Notes: generated from the sequence alone by a model not told the origin. DNA of 64,000 bases from Bog-756 sp963741055 (GCA_963741055.1 CAVUGU010000010.1:1-64000); one strand, 5' to 3'. Counted from the first letter of the stretch, positions 53,833 to 62,848 are shown. Program-made: numbers and translations.

Positions 53833-54204
53833 GCTACGCAGCGGGCGTCGCCGCGCAAGGCTCTCATCACGCGAACCGTGCCCGGTCGGGTATGCCCTCA
53901 CCGACCCGGGCCGCCGTGCCGAGGCTGCTCGTGAGGTGCTTCCGCCAGAGGATCGGCGAGCCGCGGGCGGCATCCGGAGGCCCCGGAGAGTGGCTTCCGG
54001 GAATCCGACGACCAGCTCCCAGGCGACTACCCGGACCTCGTAAAGAAGCCGCCTCGACGTGCCGAAAATTGGGTGTCGGCCTGGAAAAAGGCCTGGTTAA
54101 CAGGTGCGAATACTGCAAATGGCGTGGTAGAGTGGCTATCTGACCACGCAGAGTGGCCGAATGGTCGGGCACATGGAGGGGCCACAGATGAAGCGTCGCG
54201 TGCG
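53833..54204. other. Non-coding gap between divergent envelope genes
   Basis: About 370 bp. An in-frame extension of the downstream SGNH gene from GTG 54073 is open but has atypical composition. A short GGCCT-N6-AGGCC hairpin sits near 54079-54094. No promoter motif could be assigned with confidence, and no RNA gene is visible. Confidence 0.3.
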
Positions 54205-55413
54205 ATGAGCGTCAGACCGGAGCAGCCGGAACCGTTCATGCGCGGGGCCCCCTATCCGGCAAGCGCAGAGGTCCCCTATCCGCGGGCGAACCCGACCGAC
54301 ACCGCCCGACTTCCGGCGGACATCTGGAACGCGGCGACCTTGCCGGCCGGTGTGCGGATCGAGGTGATCGGCGATGCGCAGGCCATCGACGTGGCCTACC
54401 GCACCACCACCGGCAACCTCGGGTACCGCGGCGACGGCGCGGGAATCGTCTTCTCGGTCTGGCGGGGCGGCCGGAAGGTCTGCGAAGAGGAGGCCGCGCT
54501 CGGCGACGGGCTCATCCGACTCATGCTCGGATCGGCCGCTCCCGAGACGCCGGCGACCATCTACCTCCCCGAGGGGATGCGCCCGGTGGTGCTCTCCCTC
54601 ACCGCAGTGAAGGGCGAGATCTCCCCCGCGCCGGAACTCCCCCGCTGGATCGCGTACGGCGACTCGGGGACCCAGGGCTGGATCGCGTCGGGACCGGCGC
54701 AAGGTTGGGCGGCGATCGCGGCACGCAAGGCCGGCCTCGATCTCGTCAACCTCGGCTACGCGGGAGCAGGGCGCGGCGAGATCGTGACCGCCGAACACAT
54801 CGCGGCGATGAGCGCCGACATCATCAGCATCGCGTACGGGTCGAGCTGTTGGACGCGGACACCGCACAGCACCGGAATGGTGGAAGAAGGCTTCCGCGGC
54901 TTTCTCGACGTGATCCGGATGGACCACCCGACGACGCCGATCGTGGTGGTGAGCCCGGTCCTCCGACCCGACGCCGAGGACACCACCAACAAGCTCGGCG
55001 CCTCACTCGACGACATCCGGCACGCGATCGAATCGGTGACCCGCGAGCGGATCGTGGCGGGGGACGCCACGCTCTCCCTCGTGGCGGGTGCCGGCGTGAT
55101 CAACACCGAGCACCTCGCCGACGGCATCCATCCCGGTGACGAAGGTCACAAGCGGATCGCCGCGGCGGTCGGCAAGGCCCTCACCACCGCGATTCGCTAC
55201 GCCGAAGACGGGGTGGTCCCCGAAATACTCACCGAGACCCCCAACTTCGGGATGACGGTCATCACCGGAGGTCGCACGGACAGCGACGACACCGACGAGC
55301 TCCCGGTCGTCGCGGACGAGGACGTCGAGGTGGAGGCACCGCCCGAAGTGGAGTCCGAAGAGCGCGTGGCCGACGAGGACGCCGAGCTCTCGGCCGAGGC
55401 GTCGCTCTCCTGA
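54205..55413 (+). CDS. SGNH/GDSL-type hydrolase
   Basis: 402 residues from ATG 54205. An N-terminal jelly-roll-like domain (about 1-135) precedes an SGNH domain (about 145-330): block I AYGDSGTQGW (Ser), block II NLGYAGAG (Gly), block III SIAYGSSCWTR, a departure from the usual GxND (Asn not visible), and block V DGIHPGDEGH (Asp-His). The last 65 residues are acidic (DEDVEVEAPPEVESEERVADED). No signal peptide, so probably cytosolic. It may be an esterase or carbohydrate esterase (CE2-like layout). The changed block III makes the oxyanion hole unsure. Confidence 0.75.
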   Translation: MSVRPEQPEPFMRGAPYPASAEVPYPRANPTDTARLPADIWNAATLPAGVRIEVIGDAQAIDVAYRTTTGNLGYRGDGAGIVFSVWRGGRKVCEEEAALGDGLIRLMLGSAAPETPATIYLPEGMRPVVLSLTAVKGEISPAPELPRWIAYGDSGTQGWIASGPAQGWAAIAARKAGLDLVNLGYAGAGRGEIVTAEHIAAMSADIISIAYGSSCWTRTPHSTGMVEEGFRGFLDVIRMDHPTTPIVVVSPVLRPDAEDTTNKLGASLDDIRHAIESVTRERIVAGDATLSLVAGAGVINTEHLADGIHPGDEGHKRIAAAVGKALTTAIRYAEDGVVPEILTETPNFGMTVITGGRTDSDDTDELPVVADEDVEVEAPPEVESEERVADEDAELSAEASLS

Positions 55414-55530
55414 TCCGCCGGGCGTCACAAGGCGCCCCGGAACCGCTCCGTCTGCACTGACCTACTCTTCGCGTGACCCGCGCCCCGATCGGCGGCCGGC
55501 GACGACACGAACCGGGAGAGGCAACACGAG

Positions 55531-56340
55531 ATGGACTCCACCACCCTCATCGAGGCGTTCCGCGTCGACGGCAAGGTCGCCGTCGTCACCGGTGCGGGCA
55601 GCGGGATCGGGCGTGGGTCCGCCCTCGCGCTGGCCGGCGCGGGGGCAACGGTCGTCTGTGCGGACGTCCACGCCGACACCGCGGAGCAGACCGCGGAGCA
55701 GATCCGTGCCGCTGGCGGAAAGGCCGAAGGAACCGTGCTCGACGTCGCGGTCAAGCGCGAGGTGGAGGAGCTGGCCGACCGGGTCGCCGCGGACCACGGC
55801 AGCCTCGACGTCTGGTGCAACATCGCCGGCATCATGGTCGAGGGTCCCTTCGTCGAGACCGGCGAGGAGGACCTCAACCGGATCCTCGCGGTCAACCTGA
55901 AGGGGGTCTTCTTCGGCTGCCAGGCCGCCGCTCGGGTGATGGTCGGACAGGATCGGGGTGGCAGCATCGTCAACGCCTCGTCGGCCGCTGCCGACACGCC
56001 GAGCCCCAACATCTCGGCCTACGCGATCTGCAAGGCCGGCGTCGTGCAGATGACCAAGTCCTTGGCGGTCGAGGTCGGGAAGCGACACGTGCGAGTCAAC
56101 GCGGTGGCCCCGGGGTTCGTCCTCACCGGCATGACCGGTCGCTATTTCGTCCGCCCCGACGGGACCGTCGACGAGGAGATGAGAGAGGCGGTGGTCGCGC
56201 CGATGCGCAAGTTCACCCCGTTGCGCGCGATCGGGGAGGTGGAGGACATGGCGGCCGCCGTCCTCTATCTCGCATCGGACGCCTCGCGGTTCATGACCGG
56301 GCAGGTGATCCGGCCGAACGGCGGCGTGGCGATGGTCTGA
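55531..56340 (+). CDS. Short-chain dehydrogenase/reductase (FabG-like)
   Basis: 269 residues from ATG 55531, with GGGAGAGG upstream. TGAGSGIGRG cofactor loop, Asp of CADVHADT favouring NAD(H), CNIAGIM (NNAG variant), NASSAAA and YAICK (Tyr-x-x-x-Lys). The C-terminal end DASRFMTGQVIRPNGGVAM is typical. It may be the 3-hydroxyacyl-CoA or hydroxysteroid dehydrogenase of the adjoining acyl-CoA dehydrogenase cluster. It is followed by the amidohydrolase operon after a 52-bp gap containing the shared operator. Confidence 0.88.
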   Translation: MDSTTLIEAFRVDGKVAVVTGAGSGIGRGSALALAGAGATVVCADVHADTAEQTAEQIRAAGGKAEGTVLDVAVKREVEELADRVAADHGSLDVWCNIAGIMVEGPFVETGEEDLNRILAVNLKGVFFGCQAAARVMVGQDRGGSIVNASSAAADTPSPNISAYAICKAGVVQMTKSLAVEVGKRHVRVNAVAPGFVLTGMTGRYFVRPDGTVDEEMREAVVAPMRKFTPLRAIGEVEDMAAAVLYLASDASRFMTGQVIRPNGGVAMV

Positions 56341-56356
56341 TCGGGCCGTCTCCCAC

Positions 56357-56371
56357 CTGACACTCCGTCAG
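56357..56371. promoter_or_regulatory. Shared operator copy 3 (amidohydrolase operon)
   Basis: CTGAC-ACTCC-GTCAG, a perfect 5-bp inverted repeat. It lies 22 bp upstream of the amidohydrolase ATG and is the best match among the three copies (40482, 49978, 56357). Confidence 0.6.
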
Positions 56372-56392
56372 AACCGGCAGTACACTCGGCCC

Positions 56393-57593
56393 ATGGCCGA
56401 CCTCCCGATGATCATCTCCGTCGACGACCATGTGGTCGAGCCGCCGAACGTCTGGGCCGACCGCCTCCCGACAGAAGTACCAGGACGTCGGGCCCCGGGT
56501 GGTCCGGGCCCCGATGGGCGAGATCACCTTCATCGGCGGCCAGCTGACCGTGAAGCCCGGCTCGGAGGGCTTCCCGACCGACTGGTGGTACTACGAGGAC
56601 CTGAAGCGACCGCTCCTCCGGGTCGACTCGGCCGTCGGGGTGCCCCGCGACGAGGTCACCATGCGAGGGATCACCTACGAGGACATGCGTCCCGGCTCGT
56701 ACCAGGTGGCCCCCCGACTCGAGGACATGGACCTCAACCACCTCGAGGCGTCGATCTGCTTCCCGACCTTCCCCCGTTTCTGCGGCCAGACCTTCACCGA
56801 GGCGAAGGACAAGGACCTCGGACTGCTCTGCGTGAAGGCCTACAACGACTGGATGGTCGAGGAGTGGTGCGGTCCCGAGGCCGACGGCCGGCTGATCCCG
56901 CTGGTGATCGTCCCGCTGTGGGACGCCGAGCTCGCTGCCGAAGAGGTGCGGCGCAACGCGGCCCGGGGGGTGCGCGCGGTGTGCTTCAGCGAGATCCCAC
57001 CCTTCCTCGGCCTGCCCTCGGTCCACGACCCGAACCACTACTGGGACCCGTTCTTCCGCGCCTGCGCGGAGACCGGCACCGTCGTCAACATGCACATCGG
57101 ATCGTCGTCGAAGATGCCCTCCACCTCCGCCGACGCACCCCCGGCGGTCGGTTCGACCCTCACCCACACCAATGCCACCTTCTCGATGGTCGACTACATG
57201 TTCTCCGGTGTGCTGGTGCGCTTCCCCGACCTCAAGCTCGCCTACGCAGAGGGGCAGATCGGCTGGATCCCCTACATCCTCGAGCGGGCGGACGTGGTCT
57301 GGGAGCAGAACCGCGGATGGGGCGGCGTCGCCGACATCGTGCCCGAGCCCCCTTCCACCTACTTCCACCGCCAGATCTACGGCTGCTTCTTCGACGACGC
57401 TCACGGGTTGCGCTCGGTGGAGGAGATCGGCGTGGACAACATCACCTACGAGTCGGACTACCCGCACTCCGACTCGACCTGGCCGCACACCGCCGAGATC
57501 GCCGAGAAGCAGATGAAGGACCTCACCGACGAGGAGCGGTACAAGATCCTCCGGGGCAACGCCATCGCGCTCTACGGCCTCGACTTGAAGTGA
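56393..57593 (+). CDS. Amidohydrolase (PF04909) family protein, frameshifted near the N-terminus
   Basis: ATG 56393 gives MADLPMIISVDDHVVEPPNV. At about 56470 the frame changes to KYQDVGPRVVRAPMGEITF; one extra base turns RLPQKYQDV into RLPTEVPGR. Span 1201 nt (3n+1). The DxH metal motif (SVDDHVVEP), HIGSSSKMP, and SDYPHSDSTWP near the C-terminus are typical of actinobacterial amidohydrolase_2 members. Homologues next to FadE genes are common in sterol-degrading actinobacteria; they are proposed to be hydrolases or decarboxylases. First gene of an operon with a FadE pair and an F420 oxidoreductase. Confidence 0.8.
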
Positions 57594-57616
57594 CGCGCTG
57601 GCGCGTAGGTCGCGCG

Positions 57617-58822
57617 ATGGATCTGCGCTACACCGACGCCGAGGAGGCGTTCCGCCGAGAGCTCCGCGCCTGGCTCGAGGCCACCCTCCCCGGCCTGCCT
57701 GCCCGGCCGGACCCGAACGACTGGCCGGGCCGGCGTGCGTACGACACCCACTGGCAGCGTCTGTTGTTCGACGCCGGGTACGCCGGCGTCGACTGGCCCG
57801 TCGAAGGCGGCGGGCGGGGCGCGTCGCCGGTCGAGGAGCTCATCTTCAAAGAGGAGCTCGAGCGCGCACACGCCCCTTACGTCGGGGTCAACTTCGTCGG
57901 TCTGCTCCACGCCGGACCAACCGTCATCGCCGAGGGCACTCCCGAGCAGCGCCGGCGTTACCTTCCCCCGATCCTCCGCGGAGAGGAGGTCTGGTGCCAA
58001 GGCTTCTCGGAGCCGAACGCCGGGAGCGACCTCGCGTCGCTCCGCACGCGGGCGGTGCGCGACGGCGACCACTACGTGGTGACCGGGTCCAAGATCTGGA
58101 CGTCGCACGCCGAGGTCGCCGACAACTGCGAACTGCTGGTCCGCACCGGTGCGGAGGAAAGCCGCCACCGCGGCATCACCTGGCTGATCCTCCCCATGGA
58201 CACGCCGGGCGTCGACATCCGGCCGCTCCGGACCATCGCCGGCTCGACCGAGTTCGCCGAGCTCTTCCTCGACGAGGTCCGGGTTCCGGTCGAGAACCGC
58301 GTGGGCGACGAGAACGACGGGTGGCGGGTGACCATGGTCACCCTCAGCTTCGAGCGAGGGACCGCCTTCGTCGGCGACCTGCTCGAGGCCATCGAGCTGC
58401 TGGCGAGCTCGGTCTCCCTCGCCCGCCGGACCGGCGCGTGGTCGGACCCGGGCGTGCGGCGGACGGCCGGACATCTGCGAGCCGAGCTCGACGCGCTCTA
58501 CGCGCTGACCAAGCGCAACGTCTCCCAGGCTGCGCGGACCGGCATTCCCGGTGCGGGCGGGACCTTCTTCAAACTGGCCTACACCGAGACCCGCAACCGC
58601 CTCGGTGAGTTCTCGCTCGATCTGCTCGGGCGCGCCGGGCTGGCCGCGGACGATCTCGGGGCCGCCGACGGACTCGGGGCGATGCCGGCCGAGAGCATGG
58701 TCGAAGACTGGTTGCGCGGCATCTCCCTCACCATCGCGGCCGGCACCTCACAGATCCAGCGGAACATCGTCGGCGAGCGCATCCTCGGGCTGCCGAAGGA
58801 GCCGGTGTGGACTTCGAGCTGA
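57617..58822 (+). CDS. Acyl-CoA dehydrogenase, FadE-like (alpha-type chain)
   Basis: 401 residues from ATG 57617 (MDLRYTDAEEAFRRELRAWL). WCQGFSEPNAGSDLASL and YVVTGSKIWTSHAEVADNC flavin motifs; C-terminal LTIAAGTSQIQRNIVGERILGLP. Similar in plan to the chain at 50032, so the two are paralogues with different partners. It overlaps the 5' end of its partner (58807) by 16 bp, so the pair is coupled. It probably forms an alpha2beta2 FadE acting on a steroid or branched-chain CoA ester. Confidence 0.87.
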   Translation: MDLRYTDAEEAFRRELRAWLEATLPGLPARPDPNDWPGRRAYDTHWQRLLFDAGYAGVDWPVEGGGRGASPVEELIFKEELERAHAPYVGVNFVGLLHAGPTVIAEGTPEQRRRYLPPILRGEEVWCQGFSEPNAGSDLASLRTRAVRDGDHYVVTGSKIWTSHAEVADNCELLVRTGAEESRHRGITWLILPMDTPGVDIRPLRTIAGSTEFAELFLDEVRVPVENRVGDENDGWRVTMVTLSFERGTAFVGDLLEAIELLASSVSLARRTGAWSDPGVRRTAGHLRAELDALYALTKRNVSQAARTGIPGAGGTFFKLAYTETRNRLGEFSLDLLGRAGLAADDLGAADGLGAMPAESMVEDWLRGISLTIAAGTSQIQRNIVGERILGLPKEPVWTSS

Positions 58823-59799
58823 GCGAGTCCGATCGCGAGCTCGGGGAGGGCGTCCGTCGCCTGTGCGAGGGAGCGTTCCCGCTCGAGCAGATCCGTGCAC
58901 TCGAGTCGACCGAGCGGGTGATCGACCGGAAGGGGTGGCGGCAGCTCGGCGAGGCCGGCGTCTTCCATCTCCGGCTCCCCGAGGACGCCGGCGGCGTCGG
59001 GCTCGGGATGAGCGAAGCCGCACTCGTCTTCGAGGAGCTCGGACGGGCCCTCGTCCCCGGACCACTCGTCGCCACCCACCTCGCGGCCGGCCTCGTCGAA
59101 GGCGCGGACGACGGCTCGGTCGTGGTCGGCCTGATCGAGGCCGAGCCGGACGCGGCGGCCGCCGGGCGCCCGGTGGTCGTCGAGCACCTGGCCGACCTCG
59201 ACGTGCTGCTGGTGTTGCGCGACGACGGCATCGGCTCGCTCGATCCGTCCTCCCTCGATGCGGTCGCCCGGTCGCGGCCGATGGATCCGCTGACCCCGGT
59301 GTGGTCGGTCGCCGCTCTTCCGGTCCCGACGCCGGTCGCCGGTCCTGAAGGTGCTGCGCGGTGGCGGCTGGAGGGTGCGGTGCTCACCGCCGCGCTCCAG
59401 GTCGGCGCAGCGGCATGGGCGACCGAGCTCGCGGTCGAGTACGCGAAGGGCCGGGTCCAGTTCGGTCGCCCGATCGGTTCGTTCCAGGCGGTGAAGCACC
59501 TCTGCGCGGACATGGCGGTCCGCGCCGAGGTGGCACGTTGTTCGGTGCAGGCCGCCGCGGTGACCGCCGACCAGCCCGACGTGGGCGATCCGCGCGCCGC
59601 GGCCTCGGGGGCAAAACTGCTCGCCGACGAGGCCGCGCTCGCCAACGGACGATCGTGCATCCAGGTGCACGGCGGAATGGGGTTCACCTGGGAGGTCCCC
59701 GCGCACCTCGCGTACAAGCGCGCCCGGGTGCTGAGCTCGCAGTTCGGGACCGCCGACGTGCTGGCCGAGTCGCTCGGCGACGCGCTCGCGGACGCGTAG
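58807..59799 (+). CDS. Acyl-CoA dehydrogenase, partner (beta-type) chain
   Basis: 330 residues from GTG 58807, overlapping the previous gene by 16 bp. N-terminal ELSESDRELGEGVRRLCEG; reduced middle domain without the FAD-binding WCQG region; C-terminal EYAKGRVQFGRPIGSFQAV and QVHGGMGFTWEVPAHLAYKRA are intact. The pattern fits the half-site beta subunit of FadE heterotetramers. It partners the chain at 57617. It is followed 9 bp later by the LLM oxidoreductase. Confidence 0.87.
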   Translation: MDFELSESDRELGEGVRRLCEGAFPLEQIRALESTERVIDRKGWRQLGEAGVFHLRLPEDAGGVGLGMSEAALVFEELGRALVPGPLVATHLAAGLVEGADDGSVVVGLIEAEPDAAAAGRPVVVEHLADLDVLLVLRDDGIGSLDPSSLDAVARSRPMDPLTPVWSVAALPVPTPVAGPEGAARWRLEGAVLTAALQVGAAAWATELAVEYAKGRVQFGRPIGSFQAVKHLCADMAVRAEVARCSVQAAAVTADQPDVGDPRAAASGAKLLADEAALANGRSCIQVHGGMGFTWEVPAHLAYKRARVLSSQFGTADVLAESLGDALADA

Positions 59800-59808
59800 G
59801 GTGAGCCG

Positions 59809-60813
59809 GTGAGCTCGACGCCGCTGCCCCCGCCCGACGACGTGGTGACGGTGCTCCCGAAGGACCGCACGGTGTTCGGGATGCAGCTGCCGATCCAATC
59901 CCAGTCGACCATCTACGTGCAGCCGTGGGAGCTCGAGGCCGGCCCGGACGAGCTCGCCGCGGTGGCCCGCACCTGTGAGACCGCCGGTTTCTTCTACGTC
60001 GGAGTCTGCGATCACACCTTCATCCCCGAGCGTCTGGCCGGCGCCATGAACACCACCTGGTACGACACGACCGCGACCCTCGGATTCCTCGCCGGGATCA
60101 CCGCGAGAATCCACCTGCTCTCGCACATCTACGTCCTCGCGCTACGGCACCCGCTCCGCGCGGCGAAGGAGTTCGCGACACTCGACACCCTCTCGACGGG
60201 TCGGGTCATCTGCGGTGTGGGCGCAGGCCACGTGACCGAGGAGTTCGACGAGATGGGCCCGGACTTCGAGCATCGAGGCACCGCGACCGACGAGGCGATC
60301 GTCGCGCTGGCCAACGGCCTCACCCACGAATTCCCCGAGCTCGCCGGTCCCCGGTGGAAGGCATCGGGCCTCGGGCTCAAACCGCGGCCGGTGCAGTCGC
60401 CGCGGCCGCCGATCTGGGTCGGCGGCTCCTCGCCCGCCGCGCTCCGTCGAGCAGCCCGCTACGCGGACGGTTGGCTGCCCCAGTCGCTCGGTCCCGACCC
60501 CAAGCTTCTCGGCCAGTTGCGCACGTTGCGCGCCGAGTACCGGGGCGGTGCTCCGATCGACATCGGCGGGATCGCCGACTTCCTCCACGTCGGACAGCCA
60601 CCGGCCGATCTCGAGCTCCCGAAGGGCACTGTCGCCGGTGAGCCGGACGAAATCGCCGAGTACTTGCAGCAGTTCGCGGACGCGGGCGTCGGTCAGGTGC
60701 AGGTGCGCTTCGTGGCGACCGACGTCGAGGCGTTGTGCGACCAGATCGCCGCGTTCGGCAATGACGTGGCTCCCCTGGTGGGACCTCCTGCCAAGGTGGG
60801 CCCTTCGGCGTGA
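59809..60813 (+). CDS. LLM-class F420-dependent oxidoreductase
   Basis: 334 residues from GTG 59809. Luciferase-like barrel with CETAGFFYVGVCDHTFIPE, ITARIHLLSHIYVLALRHP, LDTLSTGRVICGVGAGHVTEEF, and PRPPIWVGGSSPAALRRAARY, the usual actinobacterial pattern. It is likely F420-dependent (inferred from family), possibly reducing a double bond or oxidising an alcohol produced in the same operon. Last metabolic gene of the amidohydrolase-FadE-FadE-LLM operon. Its stop overlaps the start of the short membrane gene at 60810. Confidence 0.87.
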   Translation: MSSTPLPPPDDVVTVLPKDRTVFGMQLPIQSQSTIYVQPWELEAGPDELAAVARTCETAGFFYVGVCDHTFIPERLAGAMNTTWYDTTATLGFLAGITARIHLLSHIYVLALRHPLRAAKEFATLDTLSTGRVICGVGAGHVTEEFDEMGPDFEHRGTATDEAIVALANGLTHEFPELAGPRWKASGLGLKPRPVQSPRPPIWVGGSSPAALRRAARYADGWLPQSLGPDPKLLGQLRTLRAEYRGGAPIDIGGIADFLHVGQPPADLELPKGTVAGEPDEIAEYLQQFADAGVGQVQVRFVATDVEALCDQIAAFGNDVAPLVGPPAKVGPSA

Positions 60814-61037
60814 AGCGACGCCGTGCTCTCGTCGCGGCCGTGCTCGCCGCGGTGGTCGTGGCCGGAATGCTCTGGGCGGACGCGCTGACCCTGCAGCGTG
60901 CGAACCCGAGCTTCCACAACGAGGAGCGGAACTTCTCCAATCTCGCCCGTCACGAAGCGCAGGTGAGCACGACGACGACCACGTCGCCGCGAGCCACGAG
61001 CACGACCTCTCCTCGTCACGCCACTTCGCCAGGTTGA
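60810..61037 (+). CDS. Small secreted or membrane-anchored protein, Ser/Thr-rich
   Basis: 75 residues from GTG 60810, overlapping the LLM stop (GTGA). A basic start (MKRRRALVAAVLAAVVVAGMLWADA) forms a signal or anchor helix. The rest is hydrophilic, with a Thr/Ser-rich end (VSTTTTTSPRATSTTSPRH). There is no recognised domain. It may be a small envelope protein coupled to the operon or a leftover frame; the clean overlap favours real. Confidence 0.45.
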   Translation: MKRRRALVAAVLAAVVVAGMLWADALTLQRANPSFHNEERNFSNLARHEAQVSTTTTTSPRATSTTSPRHATSPG

Positions 61038-61066
61038 CCGGCTGCCGCGGGCGCCGGCCACTGCGT

Positions 61067-61617
61067 TCAGCCGCCTGAGGTCGTCGAGCCGGTCCGTGCG
61101 GGCGCCGAGTCGTCGTCGCCGCGCCGAGCGCCGGGGACGTGGTGGTGGTTCCCGCCCGAGCGAAGCGCACTGGTCGTGCGTGGTCGTGCGTCCCGGTCGG
61201 CCGGGTGGTGGTCGTCGTCGACACGGTGGTCGTGGTCCCGGTTGGCCGGGTGGTGGTCGTGGTCGTCGTGGTCGGGGGAACGGTGGTCGTGGTGGTGGTC
61301 GTGGTGGTCGTGGTGGTCGCCGGCACGACGCCGGGAATGACCGTCGTCGTCGTGCCGCTCGCCGGCGCGCTGTACGGGGGGTAGAGGTAGCACCAGGTCC
61401 CGAACCCGAGGAAGGCGACCACCATCAGGAGGGTCGACCGCCGGATCGGAAGGAGGCGGTGCACCCGCACCGACATGAACCCGACCAGGGCACTGTGGGG
61501 GACGTGCTCGTCGGGCGCCTCCGGTTGGGTCGGAGCTCCGGGGAGCCTCTCGGTCGGCGGCCCACCGGGCACGCCTTCGGGCACGGTCGGGTCGTCGTCG
61601 ACGGGCGGCTCGTTCAC
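61067..61617 (-). CDS. Membrane protein with Thr-rich extracellular tail, C-terminus uncertain
   Basis: From ATG 61617: a Pro/acid-rich cytosolic part (MNEPPVDDDPTVPEGVPGG), one transmembrane helix STLLMVVAFLGFGTWCYLYP (about residue 62-80), then a Pro/Thr-rich tail with runs of 12 and 8 Thr. The frame stays open to 60142, running antisense through two real genes, so it must stop earlier. A shift near 61185 would lead to ...TTSGG and a stop at 61067. Span 551 nt (3n+2). The ATG overlaps the stop of the MscS gene, so the two are coupled. Confidence 0.5.
61256..61320. repeat. Simple (GTG/GTC)n repeats encoding poly-threonine
   Basis: Two runs of GTG/GTC triplets separated by a Pro-coding break, read on the minus strand as Thr-8 and Thr-12. 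Same composition as the tract at 27556. Confidence 0.75.
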
Positions 61618-62432
61618 GGTGGCGTGGGTGCCGTCGCGTCGCCGACCCCGGGCGAGACGATGCCCGCCGCACGCAGCGCCGTCGTCGCGCGCAGCCGGAT
61701 CTCGCGGGCCACCTCGAACTGGCGTCCCGGCAAGGTGCGGGCGATGAGCCGGAGCTGGACGTAGCCCACGTCGATCGTCTCGACGCCGGCCACCACCGGC
61801 TCTCCGAGGAGCAGCGTCCGCCAGGGTGGCTCCGCGGTCATCTGCTCGACGACCTCCTTCAGGAGCGCGGTGACCTGCGCGAGGTCCTCGGTCACCGAGA
61901 CGGGGATGTCGATGACCGCGCGCGACCAGTCCTTCGAGAGGTTGGTCACCTGCCGGAGCGCGCTGTTCGGGACCACCACCAGCTCGCCTTGCGCGGTGCG
62001 CAACTTGGTGACCCGAAGGGTCAGCTCCTCGACGGTGCCGGTGATCCCGGCGGTCTGCCCGGGCACAGAGAGCTTGATCACGTCACCGAAGGAGAATTGG
62101 TGCTCCGCGAAGAGGAAGAAACCTGCCAGCAGGTCGCCGACCATCTGCTGCGCGCCGAAACCGAGCCCGATGCCGATCACGGTCGCGGGTGCAACCAACG
62201 TGGTGAGCGGGATGCCCAATCGATCGAAGGCGAGGATGGCGGCGATGAAGTAGACGAGCGCGACCACCACCCACTCGACCGCCTCGCTGATCGCTCGCGA
62301 GCGCTTGAGCGACTCGGAGGCAAGCGCTCCCGACTCGATCTGGCGCCGCATCTGGAGGTCGATCCAGGCGCGCCGGCGCGCCCCCAGCCAGTGGGCGAAG
62401 CGAACGACCAGGCCCGCACCGAGGAGCAGCAC
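61614..62432 (-). CDS. Mechanosensitive ion channel, MscS family
   Basis: 272 residues from GTG 62432. Helices LLLGAGLVVRFAHWLGA, WVVVALVYFIAAILAF and the pore helix TLVAPATVIGIGLGFGAQQMVGDLLAGFFLF (continuous) are followed by the MscS beta domain FSFGDVIKLSVPGQTAGITG then TLRVTKLRTAQGELVVVPNS. It releases solutes on hypo-osmotic shock. The N-terminus seems incomplete: RIPHNWFQDHLLPVIV lies in frame just upstream but behind a stop; an ATG at 62490 would work if one base were removed (span 877 nt, 3n+1). The downstream Thr-rich gene overlaps by 4 bp. Confidence 0.88.
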   Translation of the reverse strand: MLLLGAGLVVRFAHWLGARRRAWIDLQMRRQIESGALASESLKRSRAISEAVEWVVVALVYFIAAILAFDRLGIPLTTLVAPATVIGIGLGFGAQQMVGDLLAGFFLFAEHQFSFGDVIKLSVPGQTAGITGTVEELTLRVTKLRTAQGELVVVPNSALRQVTNLSKDWSRAVIDIPVSVTEDLAQVTALLKEVVEQMTAEPPWRTLLLGEPVVAGVETIDVGYVQLRLIARTLPGRQFEVAREIRLRATTALRAAGIVSPGVGDATAPTPP

Positions 62433-62530
62433 GATGACCGGCAGCAGATGGTCTTGGAACCAGTTGTGCGGGATCCGGGAAAATTACCATCGCCGGTCTC
62501 GAACCCTCCGGGCCCGGCCGATCGGCAGGT

Positions 62531-62776
62531 TCAGTCGGAGGGCCAGTCCTCGATGGCGTCGGGGGTCGGGTCCTCGACGGTGCCGGAGGGCCAGTTCGCG
62601 ACGGAGAAGGCGTCGACGATCATGTGATCGCACGACTCGCTCTTGCGAAGCGACCACCGGACGAAGACCGGCGGCCGCTCACCCTCTTCCAGCCGTTCGG
62701 GCATCAGTTCGCCGCAACGAGGACACCGGGTGAAACGGATGTCGATGCTCTCGCCGGGGTCCGGGCTCACGACCAC
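62531..62776 (-). CDS. Small zinc-ribbon-like protein
   Basis: Up to 81 residues (62776 or GTG 62770). CPRCGE near residue 18 and a lone Cys in SESCDHMIVDAF could make a half-ribbon. Acidic, no membrane segment. No family recognised. One of several short Cys-containing genes in the last 1.5 kb. Confidence 0.5.
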   Translation of the reverse strand: MVVSPDPGESIDIRFTRCPRCGELMPERLEEGERPPVFVRWSLRKSESCDHMIVDAFSVANWPSGTVEDPTPDAIEDWPSD

Positions 62777-62848
62777 AAGCTAGGGGTAGCAGAGCGCTGC
62801 GGCCGACATGGCACCGAGAACGCCGACACCGACGCTGCGCCCGAACGT

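Noticed and set aside
54120..54190. Possible tRNA-like fold before the SGNH gene
   Set aside because: No cloverleaf with a T-arm TTC and a paired acceptor stem could be drawn.
60142..61066. Continuation of the Thr-rich membrane protein frame to 60142
   Set aside because: It runs antisense through the LLM oxidoreductase and the small gene at 60810, and its composition is Arg/Pro shadow-like. The gene must end or shift earlier.
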